DNA from: Hyposmocoma kahamanoa
Taxonomy: Eukaryota; Arthropoda; Insecta; Lepidoptera; Cosmopterigidae
Direction: 5' to 3'
Length of the DNA stretch: 64,000 nt
Assembly (NCBI RefSeq): GCF_003589595.1
Contig: NW_020653726.1
Span: forward strand, 16,231,486-16,295,485
Shown: positions 54,961 through 64,000 of the stretch, piece after piece
Position numbering within the stretch: the first letter of the stretch is position 1
Layout of the letters: every line of letters starts with the position of its first letter
Program-made: the position numbers and the translations under genes
The notes under the pieces: model-generated
The model's input: only the letters and a program-made list of their open reading frames with translations
Databases searched by the model: none
What the model was told of the DNA's origin: nothing

Positions 54961-56071
54961 TCCTTGTACAATCCCAGCATTCGGTTCCGCACGACTGCAC
55001 ACGGCGGGTAACGTTATTTTCACCTCCCTGAGCGCGTGCTAAGGTTCCTTTTTCCTCGTAGGGAGGGCCTAGTTTCATTAGTCAGATATGCTGTTATAGC
55101 GTAGGTATTTTCGATGTTGTATGAGAGCGATGTACCTATTTGTTACGTAGTAATCTGTTAAGTAATCTGTGGTACCCATACCGAACCCAATTCAGAAAAG
55201 TTAATTCACTAAATCGATCCTTCGAGGAATAGAACCGGGGACTTACTCTCTAGCACTCACGTTGCAAAATGTCGGATCACCGAAGTTGTGAAATAAATTA
55301 TACTCCAGGCAGCTTTTTGGAGTAATAGTGCTTAGGTTGCAAAAACCGTATTATCATTTGCCAACAAAATATTTAAGTAAATGTCAAACGTATATAGCCT
55401 TATCTAAAGTGTGGATTTCGCTTAGGAGCATAAGAAATCGCAAAAACGTATTTCTACTAATTTTTTGAACATGTCATAGATCAGTGTCATAATTGAACGA
55501 ATTTTCATTAAATTTGCCTTTTTTGTTAGGCTAACTAATAAACGATGTAAGCGGTAAATTATACTTGTTGTGTTGGTGTATTCAACAAAAAAAAAACCGA
55601 TATATTCTATGTTATAGTTGTGTGATAGTCTTCAAAATCATTATGAAAAAAATGTAACGTTGAGCACATTTAGGGGAACAAAAAGTGAGCACATGAAATG
55701 GTAATATTTATATTGAAATTAAATGTGTGAGGTAAAGAATCTTAAGTGTCTTAAAATAGTAGTTTTACTATTGAGCGTTTTAAAGAGAATGAGGTCTTAA
55801 CTAGACGTTTAAAATCAATTTTAAGGTGAAATTACATACGTTGAATAATAAATAAACGACAATACAATTTACATACGATAGATCTTTGAGAGCTACTGCT
55901 ACTGGCGTCACAGTACATTTATGAAAATGTATTATGTGTTCAGAAAAATAGTATTTTTTTATGAAAAATACTGACAGACATAATAATAAAAATACGAGGA
56001 ATAATAAAAATATACTAGCTATTCTTGACAGTTGTCTTCACAATGCCACAAATTTATTTAACGGGTATTGT
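54961..56071. other. Intergenic, nothing recognised
   Basis: Moderately AT-rich, with no repeat of this window's families seen and no ORF with motifs. Confidence 0.45.
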
Positions 56072-56299
56072 CATTGACTTACAATTATATGGACGTCGGG
56101 TCCGCGCTAAAAAGTGTCCGCACTTGTAAGGCGCTAAAATCGTATACAGAGCGCGACACTCCGCTTTAGTCTTCATTTGTTCTACTGACAGCGCGATACT
56201 GCGATCACATTACAATTTAAATTTCGAATAGGTTGACTTGGGACATTTTTTTCGTGGGTTTTGTATTAGACCCGTCGTCCATTTATTTGTAAGTCAATG
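56072..56299. mobile_element. 228-bp MITE with perfect 8-bp target duplication (family E)
   Basis: Termini CATTGACTTAC and GTAAGTCAATG lie in ~30-bp inverted repeats running through 'TGGACGTCGGGTC'. GGTATTGT flanks both sides (56064-56071 and 56300-56307). An 8-bp duplication fits hAT or P-like superfamilies. A partial copy lies at 6715-6760. Confidence 0.85.
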
Positions 56300-56356
56300 G
56301 GTATTGTATACGCTTCTATAATAAGATTTTGGTTTCGGACTCGAATGACAAAAATC

Positions 56357-57005
56357 CGTGGTGGTGACCCATTTAGCTCCTGCAGGTATTCTCGATTTGA
56401 GATGTTTGAAATTGGTTGCAACATTGATCAAACGCGGGCTAAATAAATCCACCCCCGGGCCTGCAAGAGGCGTGCGGGGTGCTGGGGGGGTCACGCAAAA
56501 TGGCGCAATTCGCGATTTCCGCCGCGCGCGCTTATGGCACTGCGATTCGGAACAACGACAGAACGACTTGGGCGCGCGAGTACCTACTTATATTATTATA
56601 TATTATTATTTCAATATATTAAGTGTAATGCAGGTCGCTAGTTTCATTCAGCTGGATACCCCTTGTGCGTGATAGGGCTCTAGTTCCCACTAAAATAAAA
56701 ATTGTGATAATAAATAAATAACAAAATAGACAACCACAAATTACACCCAAACTCACGAGAGAAATAAATGTAGGCCATACAAATATTTCTCCCGGCCCGG
56801 GAATTGAATCTGGGACCTTTGCGTGGCTATGGTAACCGTTCGGCCACAGAGGCTATATATAATGTATTAAAATGTATATTTACAAAGAGTAACCTCTAGA
56901 GGTTCTTGCTCATTCTTCGCAGGGGAATCTGCCTTACTAATGAGCGGTAGAGTTTAATCAACATGACAATTTAAAGTGTAATTTGATAAACTATGAAATA
57001 AAGTT
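56357..57005 (+). repeat. LINE 3'-tail repeat interrupted by ~440 bp
   Basis: 'GGTGGTGACCCATTTAGC' through 'GATTTGAGATGTTT' (56357-56410) continues at about 56868 with 'TTAAAATGTATATTTACAAAGAG' and 'TTCTTGCTCATTCTTCGC'. The insert contains a GC-rich block (56430-56580) and a SINE. Confidence 0.6.
56729..56853 (-). repeat. tRNA-headed SINE (family B)
   Basis: 'GACAACCACAAATTACACCCAAACTC' and 'CAAATATTTCTCCCGGCCCGGG', with the head 'GGTAACCGTTCGGCCACAG', read on the - strand. Confidence 0.85.
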
Positions 57006-57417
57006 GATGTTGAAGTTTTACCTCTCACCTACAGAATTGACATATTTTAACATCGACTTAGTACAGCTTAAGCGTGTTTGTGCGCCACATACGATCCGTA
57101 TTCGTTCCGGATCTAGACAATACAAATCTAGAAAACATGTACGTATTTCGGGTGTCCCTTGTGCACTAAGTCCCATTCGTATCCGAAAAAATACGAATAT
57201 CGCTTTTACACTTAGATATAAAATGATTCCATTGACATTTCAAATCGTCATTTCTCGGATTCGAAACTGACTTATGTACACAAGGTGAATTATATAATAA
57301 AATGTTTGCGACTGGTTAGTTCAATATTGAACCTTATTCGTGTGAGACTAGTCCTAAGATACGTATAAAAACTTTTGGTCAACTATTTTTAAAGTTGACT
57401 GTTTTATTTTTAATCTT

Positions 57418-57676
57418 CTTTTTTATAATATCAAGTGACGGGATGAACAACTCGTGGGCCTGGTGGTAAGCTATACGCCTGTCCATAACAGGTGCAGTGC
57501 TACTCAGAGCTTTAAATCGTAAAGGGCACTGCCACTGCGCCCGTCACCCTGAGACATAAGTTCTATGTGCTTGTAAGAAATTACAAGCACATAGGACTTG
57601 TCAACTTACTCATGCAGTAATGCTCACCGTACTGCTTGGCGACAGAAATAGGTGGCAGTATTTCCCAGGACGAACT
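57418..57676. repeat. SINE-like repeat (family A) with internal inversion
   Basis: 57418-57575 is in - orientation. At 57560-57605 AAGTTCTATGTGCTTGTAA and TTACAAGCACATAGGACTT form a 19-bp inverted pair around GAAA. The sequence then continues with the family's 5' block in - orientation to 'CCAGGACGAACTC'. Confidence 0.75.
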
Positions 57677-57699
57677 CTAGTTGCCCGTGTGTTAATTCA

Positions 57700-58095
57700 C
57701 ATGTACCTACTATCAAATTGATCCTTATACTTAATAGAGTTAAATGTTGAACGTTAACAACGTGATTCGTTCATAATAGTTGGTGACAATAATTGTTTGG
57801 GGGGTAAATTCCATCGGGGTGGTAACCATTTGCGAGAAAATGTTAACGTCACTATACCTTATTACTTCGCATAAAATGGATCAATGCCATCTAACGGATG
57901 TTAATGGAACTACGTACAAAATAATTGTAGTTGCGTGTGACAGTCTATTACATATATAAAACATAATTGGTTATAAATTATTATTATACGAATTAACTTT
58001 TTCATGTACACAGTAAAGCGTGAAACACACGGAGAGCGGGTGCGGGTCGGGCGCAATTCGGGTCGGCAACGCGGCGGGTCTATCAGAGACCTTGG
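57700..58095. other. Intergenic, nothing recognised
   Basis: AT-rich, then a short GC-rich block at 58035-58080 (GCGGGTGCGGGTCGGGCGC). No gene seen. Confidence 0.45.
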
Positions 58096-58262
58096 CATGG
58101 AATTGATAACGACTTCACGCATTAACTGCATGAAGTTGACCGACTTCATGCAGCCGAGATCGATATCATGCAGTTAATGCGTGAAGTCGTTATCAATTCT
58201 ATGCAGTCGTGGTCTCGGCTGCATGAAGTTGATTACGACTTTACGCATTAACTGCAAATATG
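58096..58262. repeat. Compound palindrome with three related arms
   Basis: 58100-58133 and 58166-58199 are perfect 34-bp inverted arms (core GATAACGACTTCACGCATTA). Interleaved with them, CTTCATGCAGCCGAGA (58144-58159) pairs with TCTCGGCTGCATGAAG (58213-58228). A third, shorter direct copy of the arm follows at 58232-58255. Confidence 0.9.
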
Positions 58263-59270
58263 CAGTCAATCTGTTAGCCGACTAAGACAGAGAAATCTAC
58301 CACCAATAAAATGTAAATACAACTTTACTCAACTCCTGTCGCCAAATCAGGATGTTAAGGCTATAATTGACGACCTCGCTAGCTCAACTGTTTGTCCTGT
58401 GGGCGTAGAATGATGGGGTCCTTGGTTGGATTCCCATTCTTCGTTCTGGGTACTAGGTCCCGATTCAGAATTCTTCGATATTTAATCGAAACGTTCGACT
58501 GGATATCGTTCTCGAATCGAAGGGCGCTTCCGATCTATTCAGTTCTTTCAACTCGGATTCGGATACGATATTGTTATCCAACAGCGTTTACGGAGTTAGG
58601 CGGTGAAATAGATTATAAGAAAAATGAAAATCCTTTTATCGCGTAGTTGAACGTGTCATTATGTTTTTTTTTCATCGAAAGAAAAAGTTAGGTGCACAGT
58701 TCATCGTCAAGTTCGACTTTCAAAAAACTTTTTCACGCAATAAACGCTTTAGCGCGCTGATTTCTAATGAGAAAGGAAGCCTTTCCGAGCTAGTGAGGTA
58801 AAACGAATTTGTTTTTAAAAATTAAGTTGTTTTTAAAAATTAAGTTGTTTTTAAATAGGAGGTATATAGACAATCTGTTTTTCTAAACAGTTTGCTAAGG
58901 CAAAACAAACTTTATAGCGATGTATTTACTCAATTTAGAGTTTTGTGGTGTCTAGAAATTACAAATATTTTGGCCTTACAGTGTCTTTTGCAGTGCTTCG
59001 GTGTCCATTAAGGTCAAACTAAATAAGCAAAGCCACCGGAAGAATCTCCTAAACGCTAAGCAACTATTTCGTGAATACAATAACTTGGTATTCATTGCGC
59101 TGGCCTCGAGTCCAAGATGCTCACACTTGTCAATGTCGGGCTTGTGACGTCATGCGTACGCGTCATGAGAGTTTAATGTAATCGAAATATTACTAAACTA
59201 CACTGTACATTTACTATACCAGTAAATAAGTAATGAAGCAAATTTCAATCATATGCAATACGGGATGATA
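58263..59270. other. Intergenic, nothing recognised
   Basis: It includes an 18-bp tandem repeat at 58809-58855; no gene or family motif otherwise. Confidence 0.45.
58809..58855. repeat. 18-bp tandem repeat, 2.6 copies
   Basis: The unit TTGTTTTTAAAAATTAAG occurs twice and then in part. Confidence 0.9.
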
Positions 59271-59279
59271 AAATGATCG

Positions 59280-59480
59280 ATTACGAAGATTATAAGAGAG
59301 GCCATTGTTCTTGCTTAAAGGAAGTTAGAGTGATTGTCTTAAAAAGTCCTTGATTTTGTTGGTGTTCCACAGGGTTACAATCTTATGCGTTTCTTATTTG
59401 TAGTTTATATTAATTACAATGAATTTGCGTTTATCTTTACTTTGTGAGATCTATTTTCTAAAGTAGTATAAGTGGTTAAA
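59280..59480 (+). pseudogene. LINE reverse transcriptase relic (GVPQG motif)
   Basis: 'TTGGTGTTCCACAGGGTTAC' translates to G-V-P-Q-G-Y, followed by FLFVVYIN, close to the conserved GVPQGS-x-L-G-P-x-L-F-x-x-Y-I-N-D of non-LTR reverse transcriptases. It is surrounded by stops. A second relic at about 63240-63340 reads GVSQGY. Confidence 0.5.
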
Positions 59481-59712
59481 CTTTCCCGCTCATTAGTTCG
59501 CTATATAAACGGTTTGTCCTAAGTTTTTTTATAAGGTCAATATATACGCCTAAGGTCACGTAGTGGCATTCTGCATTAAATTATAGCATGTTTTTTTTTT
59601 AGAAAACATAGATGTCGGAACATCATTAGTGTGCTAATTAATTAAGATTGAAGGTACGTTTTGTAACATTATAGAGTTATTAAATAATTATTATAATGGC
59701 CTGTATCCGTAA

Positions 59713-60060
59713 GAATAGAATAGAATAGAATAGACATTTATTGCAACGCCACAAACACATAGATACAAAAAAAAAATATTGATACTACTTAGACAAGCAA
59801 AACAAAACAAAGAGACGTAATTAACAAAATTAAAATAAAATGAAATAAGACAATAACAAACAAAGAGCAAAACAGAAAAATACTAAATATAACAACTACA
59901 AATGTTGTACTGTCATGTGTGCGGTTGTGGCGTACGCAAAAGGACTTCATTCAGCTTATGCCACAGCCGCAATTGACTGTGGCGCTGGTTTTCAATGAGC
60001 CCTGAGCTGAGATCAGTGACGGACGTGTGTGTCGCAAAATAAAATAAACTAAAACAAACT
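59713..60060. repeat. (TAGAA)n and adjoining LINE-tail-like repeat
   Basis: Four AGAAT/TAGAA units are followed by 'TAGACATTTATTGCAACGCC', a pattern I know from reversed LINE tails. It continues through an A-rich stretch to 'GGTTGTGGCGTACG' and 'CCACAGCCGCAATTGACTGTGGCG'. Confidence 0.5.
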
Positions 60061-60214
60061 GCGTATGTGTTCTTTCTACGTTGTGTTAATGCTGTGTGTT
60101 ATATTATAGATCGCAAAAGTACTTAAATATAGCAAAAAAGACTTGAAACTAAAAGAGTAAGACTTAAACGATTACGAAGCTTGGACTGTAATAATTGTAA
60201 CTTTTTCATTGAAA

Positions 60215-60755
60215 AAGAAAACCGGCCTCAAAAGTTTGCCTGTCGGCTTTTTTCGATTTCGATCCCCTCGTCAGATTCTGACTTCTTGGTGACAATGGGA
60301 CTGTTACGGACTCCTTTGTACATTTAGTATTTTCTATTCTGGTTGTCATGGTGACGGTGATTTGTTGATTACATGTATTGTATCAAGTGTAAACATTGAC
60401 GTAAGTCAATGAGTGTAAAGTCGATTTTTATTTGCGGAAAACAATTAGTAATTTGTGATAGCCGAAACGAACCCGGAACAGCTTCAGCATACACCTCGAG
60501 AGTATACCCTTACAAACAAAAGAAGAATTTTCAAAATGCACAATTGATGGAGAAATTTTGAGGACTTCCTTCGATTTTCATGGCATCCCCTCATCAGATT
60601 TTGACTTGGTGACAATGGCACCACCATGAGAGTGCAACTTTTGAAACAAAAAAAGAATTTTCAAAAACGGTCCACAATTGACGGTGATATCTGAAAACAT
60701 ACGTAAAACGTACCTCCACACCTCGTTCTTTTTTTGTAGTCGGTTAATAAAACAG
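60215..60755 (+). repeat. 'AAGTCGGTT' repeat family, diverged long copy
   Basis: 'ACCGGCCTCAAAAGTTTGCC', 'TTTCGATTTCGATCCCCTCGTCAGATT' (repeated at 60572-60602), 'AAGAATTTTCAAAA..GTCCACAATTGACGG', and the end 'GTAGTCGGTTAATAAAAC'. Confidence 0.6.
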
Positions 60756-60924
60756 AACTGTGCGTTGTTCATTAAGTATTATTTTGTTATAAGTAGCATA
60801 ATGAAATTCTTTGCCTATTCTGCGATGAACACGTTAAAAAAGATCTTAATCTGAGTTGATATTACGATATCGTAATATCGTCATCTTATCCTAGCTTTAC
60901 TTTTTTTTAAAAAATAACGATTCC

Positions 60925-61085
60925 TCCAATAAACACTACGTCAACTTAATTTTTGGACTGTTCTGTTTTTATTTCGATTTTTGTTTCTTTTTTTTACATA
61001 ATTCGTTTTTTAATTTTTTTTCAAATTTTGTTTCTTTTTTTACAAAATACAGGAGGATAATATTAGGAAATAAATATGTCTGTTT
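60925..61085 (+). repeat. Dispersed repeat shared with 51050-51180
   Basis: 'CTACGTCAACTTAATTTTTGGAC.TGTTCTGTTTTTATTT' and '..ATAATATTAG.AAATAAATATG' occur in both places, and in part at 53880-53935. Confidence 0.65.
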
Positions 61086-61689
61086 ACAAAAATAACAGAA
61101 AAAAAAGGTGGCGTAGTGTTAATTCAAAATTAAAAAAAAAACATCTGAGAAGACAGCGTCGGCGCTAGGCCATGTGGCGCTCGAATGCAATCAAAACCCT
61201 GGCGCTCTCTAGTAGACACGCGAACATAATGGTATACTTACTTAAATTATTATGTTTAAAAGTATTCATGAAAAAATGAAACTTATTCCCTGTCCCTGTT
61301 TACCTATAATGCGTTACCAGAACTTAGCATACATAGGGTTGGAAAAACGTTTATAATATTCTTTTTTTATTGTTGACTGTTTAGTGCACAATCATATAAT
61401 TTGGTATGAACAGTCTTCAAGAAAATGTTCACGTTTATTCAGTAATATTAGAAGATTTGTCCATCGAGTTTCGAGTGATACAAAATGTACATAATTTTTG
61501 TATAAATGTACGATGAAAATAATAAAAATTAATACGTAATCGTGATTCGATTTAGACTGACACAAATTGGAGTTTTTTATTCATAAAAAAATGTTAGCTT
61601 ATTTTTTTACATTTTTATGAAATGTAGCGACAGCCGTCGGTAAAATTTGATTGGCTTCAAATATATAATTTATATAAAAAAAATGTTTC

Positions 61690-62560
61690 AATGCTTTGAT
61701 GGTTTAGTCATGCAGATTGACGGCACCAGTATATGGAGCGAAAGCGGATGGTAAAGTGGGACGAGGTAGAACTCGACGTACATCTCTAGATCAGATTGGA
61801 GATATCCTTAAAAGACCAGGCTAAAAGTACCAAATATTGTGGGTATGACTGAAAGGATTGATGCGAAAGGACTCTGCCAGCCGCAGTGGGAAATGATTAT
61901 AGGTCATGATAGAAATGGGAATGCTACGATAGTTTAAAAATAACAATAGTATACCAGACAATCACACCAATTAAAGGTTCCTTACTAGGAAATTTGCTGT
62001 ACTAAGAGTAGCAAAAGCTGCCGCATATCTTTCTACATAAGTTTTGTTTATGGTCACCCTCCTTATCATCTTCTTGGTTATAAGGGAAGGGCACTATAAC
62101 CTGTGCAAGCAAACCCGTGCAGCCCCGGGAACACGTACAGCCTCCTATATTATATACAGGTGTCGGAGCTATAGGCATGCTCACTTCCCGTTGCGCAACT
62201 AACGGTTGCGACCGCTAAGCGGTCAACTCTAAAGTCTACTACCAAATCTCCACTTTGGGGGCGGACCTGTAAGACACGCTCACTTCTCGACGCCGAAGCG
62301 TGTGTCAATTTCCCAGAAACCTACACGATTGGAGGGACTGGAGGATGTGTAGCTCATCTTCTACTAGAGTAGTGAAGAAAGATGGATGTTAGTAGATTGA
62401 TGGCACCAGTTTGTAGAACGAATGTGGATAGAAACATAGGATAGGTAAATCTCGACGTATATACGTATACGATTGGGGACGTCCTTAAAAAACCCACATT
62501 AAAAGTATCAAGAATAAATGGGTACTTATTTATGAAAAGAATGTGTGGTGCGAGTGGAAG
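61690..62560 (+). repeat. Two diverged copies of a LINE C-terminal/3' segment
   Basis: 61700-61880 ('GACGGCACCAGTATATGGAGCG', 'GGACGAGGTAGAACTCGACGTAC', 'ATATCCTTAAAAG') resembles 62395-62500 ('GATGGCACCAGTTTGTAGAACG', 'TAAATCTCGACGTA', 'ACGTCCTTAAAA'). The first translates in part as GRGRTRRTSLDQIGDILKR, like the C-terminus of a LINE protein. Between them (62000-62330) is the inverse of a piece at 47650-47700. Confidence 0.5.
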
Positions 62561-63239
62561 AAGTGATAAAGGGGTTTGTCACTATCGTAGCGTGAAGCTT
62601 CGTGATCCCTGTCTACCTCAGTTAGAAACAGGCGTGTAAATACTTACTTTATGTTATATTTCTCATTGTAATTTGTACGAGTAATAACAAACGCGTCATT
62701 CAGGCCATTGGAGGCGTAATACGCGCATGTGCATCCTATTACTGCGCCGGCGTCGATTTGTATATCGTTGCAACATGCAGGAAGAAGCGGCCCGCCGTAA
62801 TCGACCCGATATTTATATTGTGTGATATTAATCTAAGTTGCGATAAGTAATGCAACTGTTTACCCAAGTAGGTAAATGGTCTTTTTGCTGCTCTAGTTAA
62901 GGTATAAACGCGGTTCGATGGTATTTCAGATATTAACTCATCAAACTCAATGACTTTTAGTAGAAACAAACGACAATAGATAATTTATTATCATTAACCC
63001 ATTTATACGTACCACTGCTGGGCAGGCGACGGTTTACATGCTTTGTACTCTTTTTCCATCGGTGTAAGTAATTGCCAAGTAAATATTTCAAATCGAATGT
63101 CGTTAAATTGTTGTTTAGACGCAGTTCCAACAATAGCCCGTAATCCATTATTAAAATTCAGTTTTGTGTGTATAAATCAATATTGTACTTTGAATTGAAA
63201 TAACTCAATTGTTTTGTCACGTACATACGTAGTTTGTAT

Positions 63240-63345
63240 TAAGGAGTGACAAAGTTATGGCATTTTAATAACATTGGTGTTTCACAGGGTTACATTTTTA
63301 TGCCTTTTTTATCTCTAGTTTATAACTATAACTCAACCTCTAATA
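63240..63345 (+). pseudogene. Second LINE RT relic
   Basis: 'TTGGTGTTTCACAGGGTTAC', then 'TTTATGCCTTTTTTATCTCT', parallels 59350-59400. It is very short, and no other RT motif is readable. Confidence 0.4.
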
Positions 63346-63384
63346 AATAATTTTTGTTTAATAGGTAAGCAATCGTCATATTGA

Positions 63385-63480
63385 TTAAAATCTGCTACTT
63401 ATTTGTAAGGCAAATTACGTGAGAAGAATGAGTAAGAACCGCTAGGATTGCCCTCTTAAATAAACATTTGTACATATTTA
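63385..63480 (-). repeat. LINE 3'-tail repeat, inverse fragment
   Basis: 'GAGAAGAATGAGTAAGAACCGCTAGGATTGCC' and 'TAAACATTTGTACATATTTA' are the reverse complement of the tail family at 6980-7060. Confidence 0.55.
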
Positions 63481-63659
63481 TATTTATTTCATCGAGAAAA
63501 CCAGTAAAAGCTAAACAGGTCGACCATGGATTTATGTTAATGAAGTAAACACAATATGTAATGACCTAACTACAAAGATACATGTATATTAGATCAAAAT
63601 TCGGTAATTTTCGATTTTATTCAAATTTTTTAAGGTAAAAAATAAAATATTAAATGAAT

Positions 63660-63805
63660 GAACAAATACATTTCTCACAGATGGCGGTACGGCAAGAAAG
63701 TCATTAAAAAACCAAATACAAAGATCTGCAACAAACACATTCGTAAGGTTCGCTGGTTCATTCCGTGGCTTGGCTTTTAGTATAGCGTTTGACACGGTTT
63801 ATGTG
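63660..63805 (+). repeat. tRNA-headed SINE (family C), 3' diverged
   Basis: 'TCTCACAGATGGCGGTACGGC', 'GTCATTAAAAAACCAAATACAAAGATC', 'TTCATTCCGTGGCTTGGCTTTTAGTATAGCG'. It is followed by a short (GT)n run; the B box is lost. Confidence 0.7.
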
Positions 63806-64000
63806 TGTGTGTGTGTTCGTGTCAGTGTTCGATTTTTGTATTAATAATTACAATAAAACATTATCCATGGATTTTGAAGAATCCAAGGCAAAACTAAATT
63901 TATTAGAATAAATATCAAATTGCGAAATGCCTTACGCGGCCTCATGGCCTGGTAGAATTGTATGATAGGAAAAAACCACCAGGGCTTCCCTGTGTATTAG

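Noticed and set aside
56358..56672. 104-codon ORF in GC-rich DNA
   Set aside because: It crosses a LINE tail into a GC-rich insert and shows no domain.
1..64000. CRISPR array, operon or phage-type system
   Set aside because: Introns, SINEs, mariner and IR genes show a eukaryotic chromosome; no spaced direct repeat array is present.

Overview
The window looks like AT-rich, repeat-dense nuclear DNA from an insect, most likely a moth or butterfly. The reasons are a multi-exon ABCG transporter with typical GT-AG introns, divergent ionotropic receptors (IRs), a cecropia-type mariner, tRNA-headed SINEs and several repeat families I associate with Lepidoptera. The species cannot be read from the sequence. 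Three runs of 10 N (6705-6714, 24270-24279, 53547-53556) are assembly gaps.

1-16896: the 3' two thirds of an ABCG half-transporter gene on the + strand. Eight exons carry the end of the nucleotide-binding domain, a polar linker and the whole six-helix membrane domain, and end at a clean stop codon. The Walker A, signature and Walker B exons lie upstream of the window. All exon junctions keep one reading frame (428 codons plus stop). The introns are packed with SINEs, foldback elements and LINE tails.

16897-29800: intergenic DNA. It holds a 241-bp MITE with TA target duplication, several SINEs, a broken 5' fragment of an IR gene on the - strand (23543-23917), a structurally complete mariner (24681-25953) with intact transposase, and more MITEs.

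30815-36462: two complete, intronless, tandem IR genes on the + strand (606 and 585 codons). The 2-kb spacer between them is a nest of transposons: a PIF/Harbinger relic (TTA target duplication) holding a foldback MITE and a hAT-type MITE with a perfect 8-bp target duplication. With the - strand fragment, this is a small IR family cluster of two intact genes and one relic.

36463-64000: no protein-coding host gene recognised. It holds a second copy of a Harbinger-type MITE, a decayed jockey-like LINE (43550-44860), many copies of a ~300-bp SINE-like repeat, a 551-bp hAT-like element rich in TCGAGT words, a 228-bp MITE with an 8-bp target duplication, hairpins, and LINE 3' ends.

The two host gene systems are unrelated in function as far as I can see: sterol/lipid-type ABCG export, and chemosensory ligand-gated channels. 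I found no convincing undescribed biochemical system. The most interesting material is the IR cluster with its relic, the apparently intact mariner, and nested or empty-site evidence that defines several MITE families. All identifications are from reading the sequence; no database search was run.
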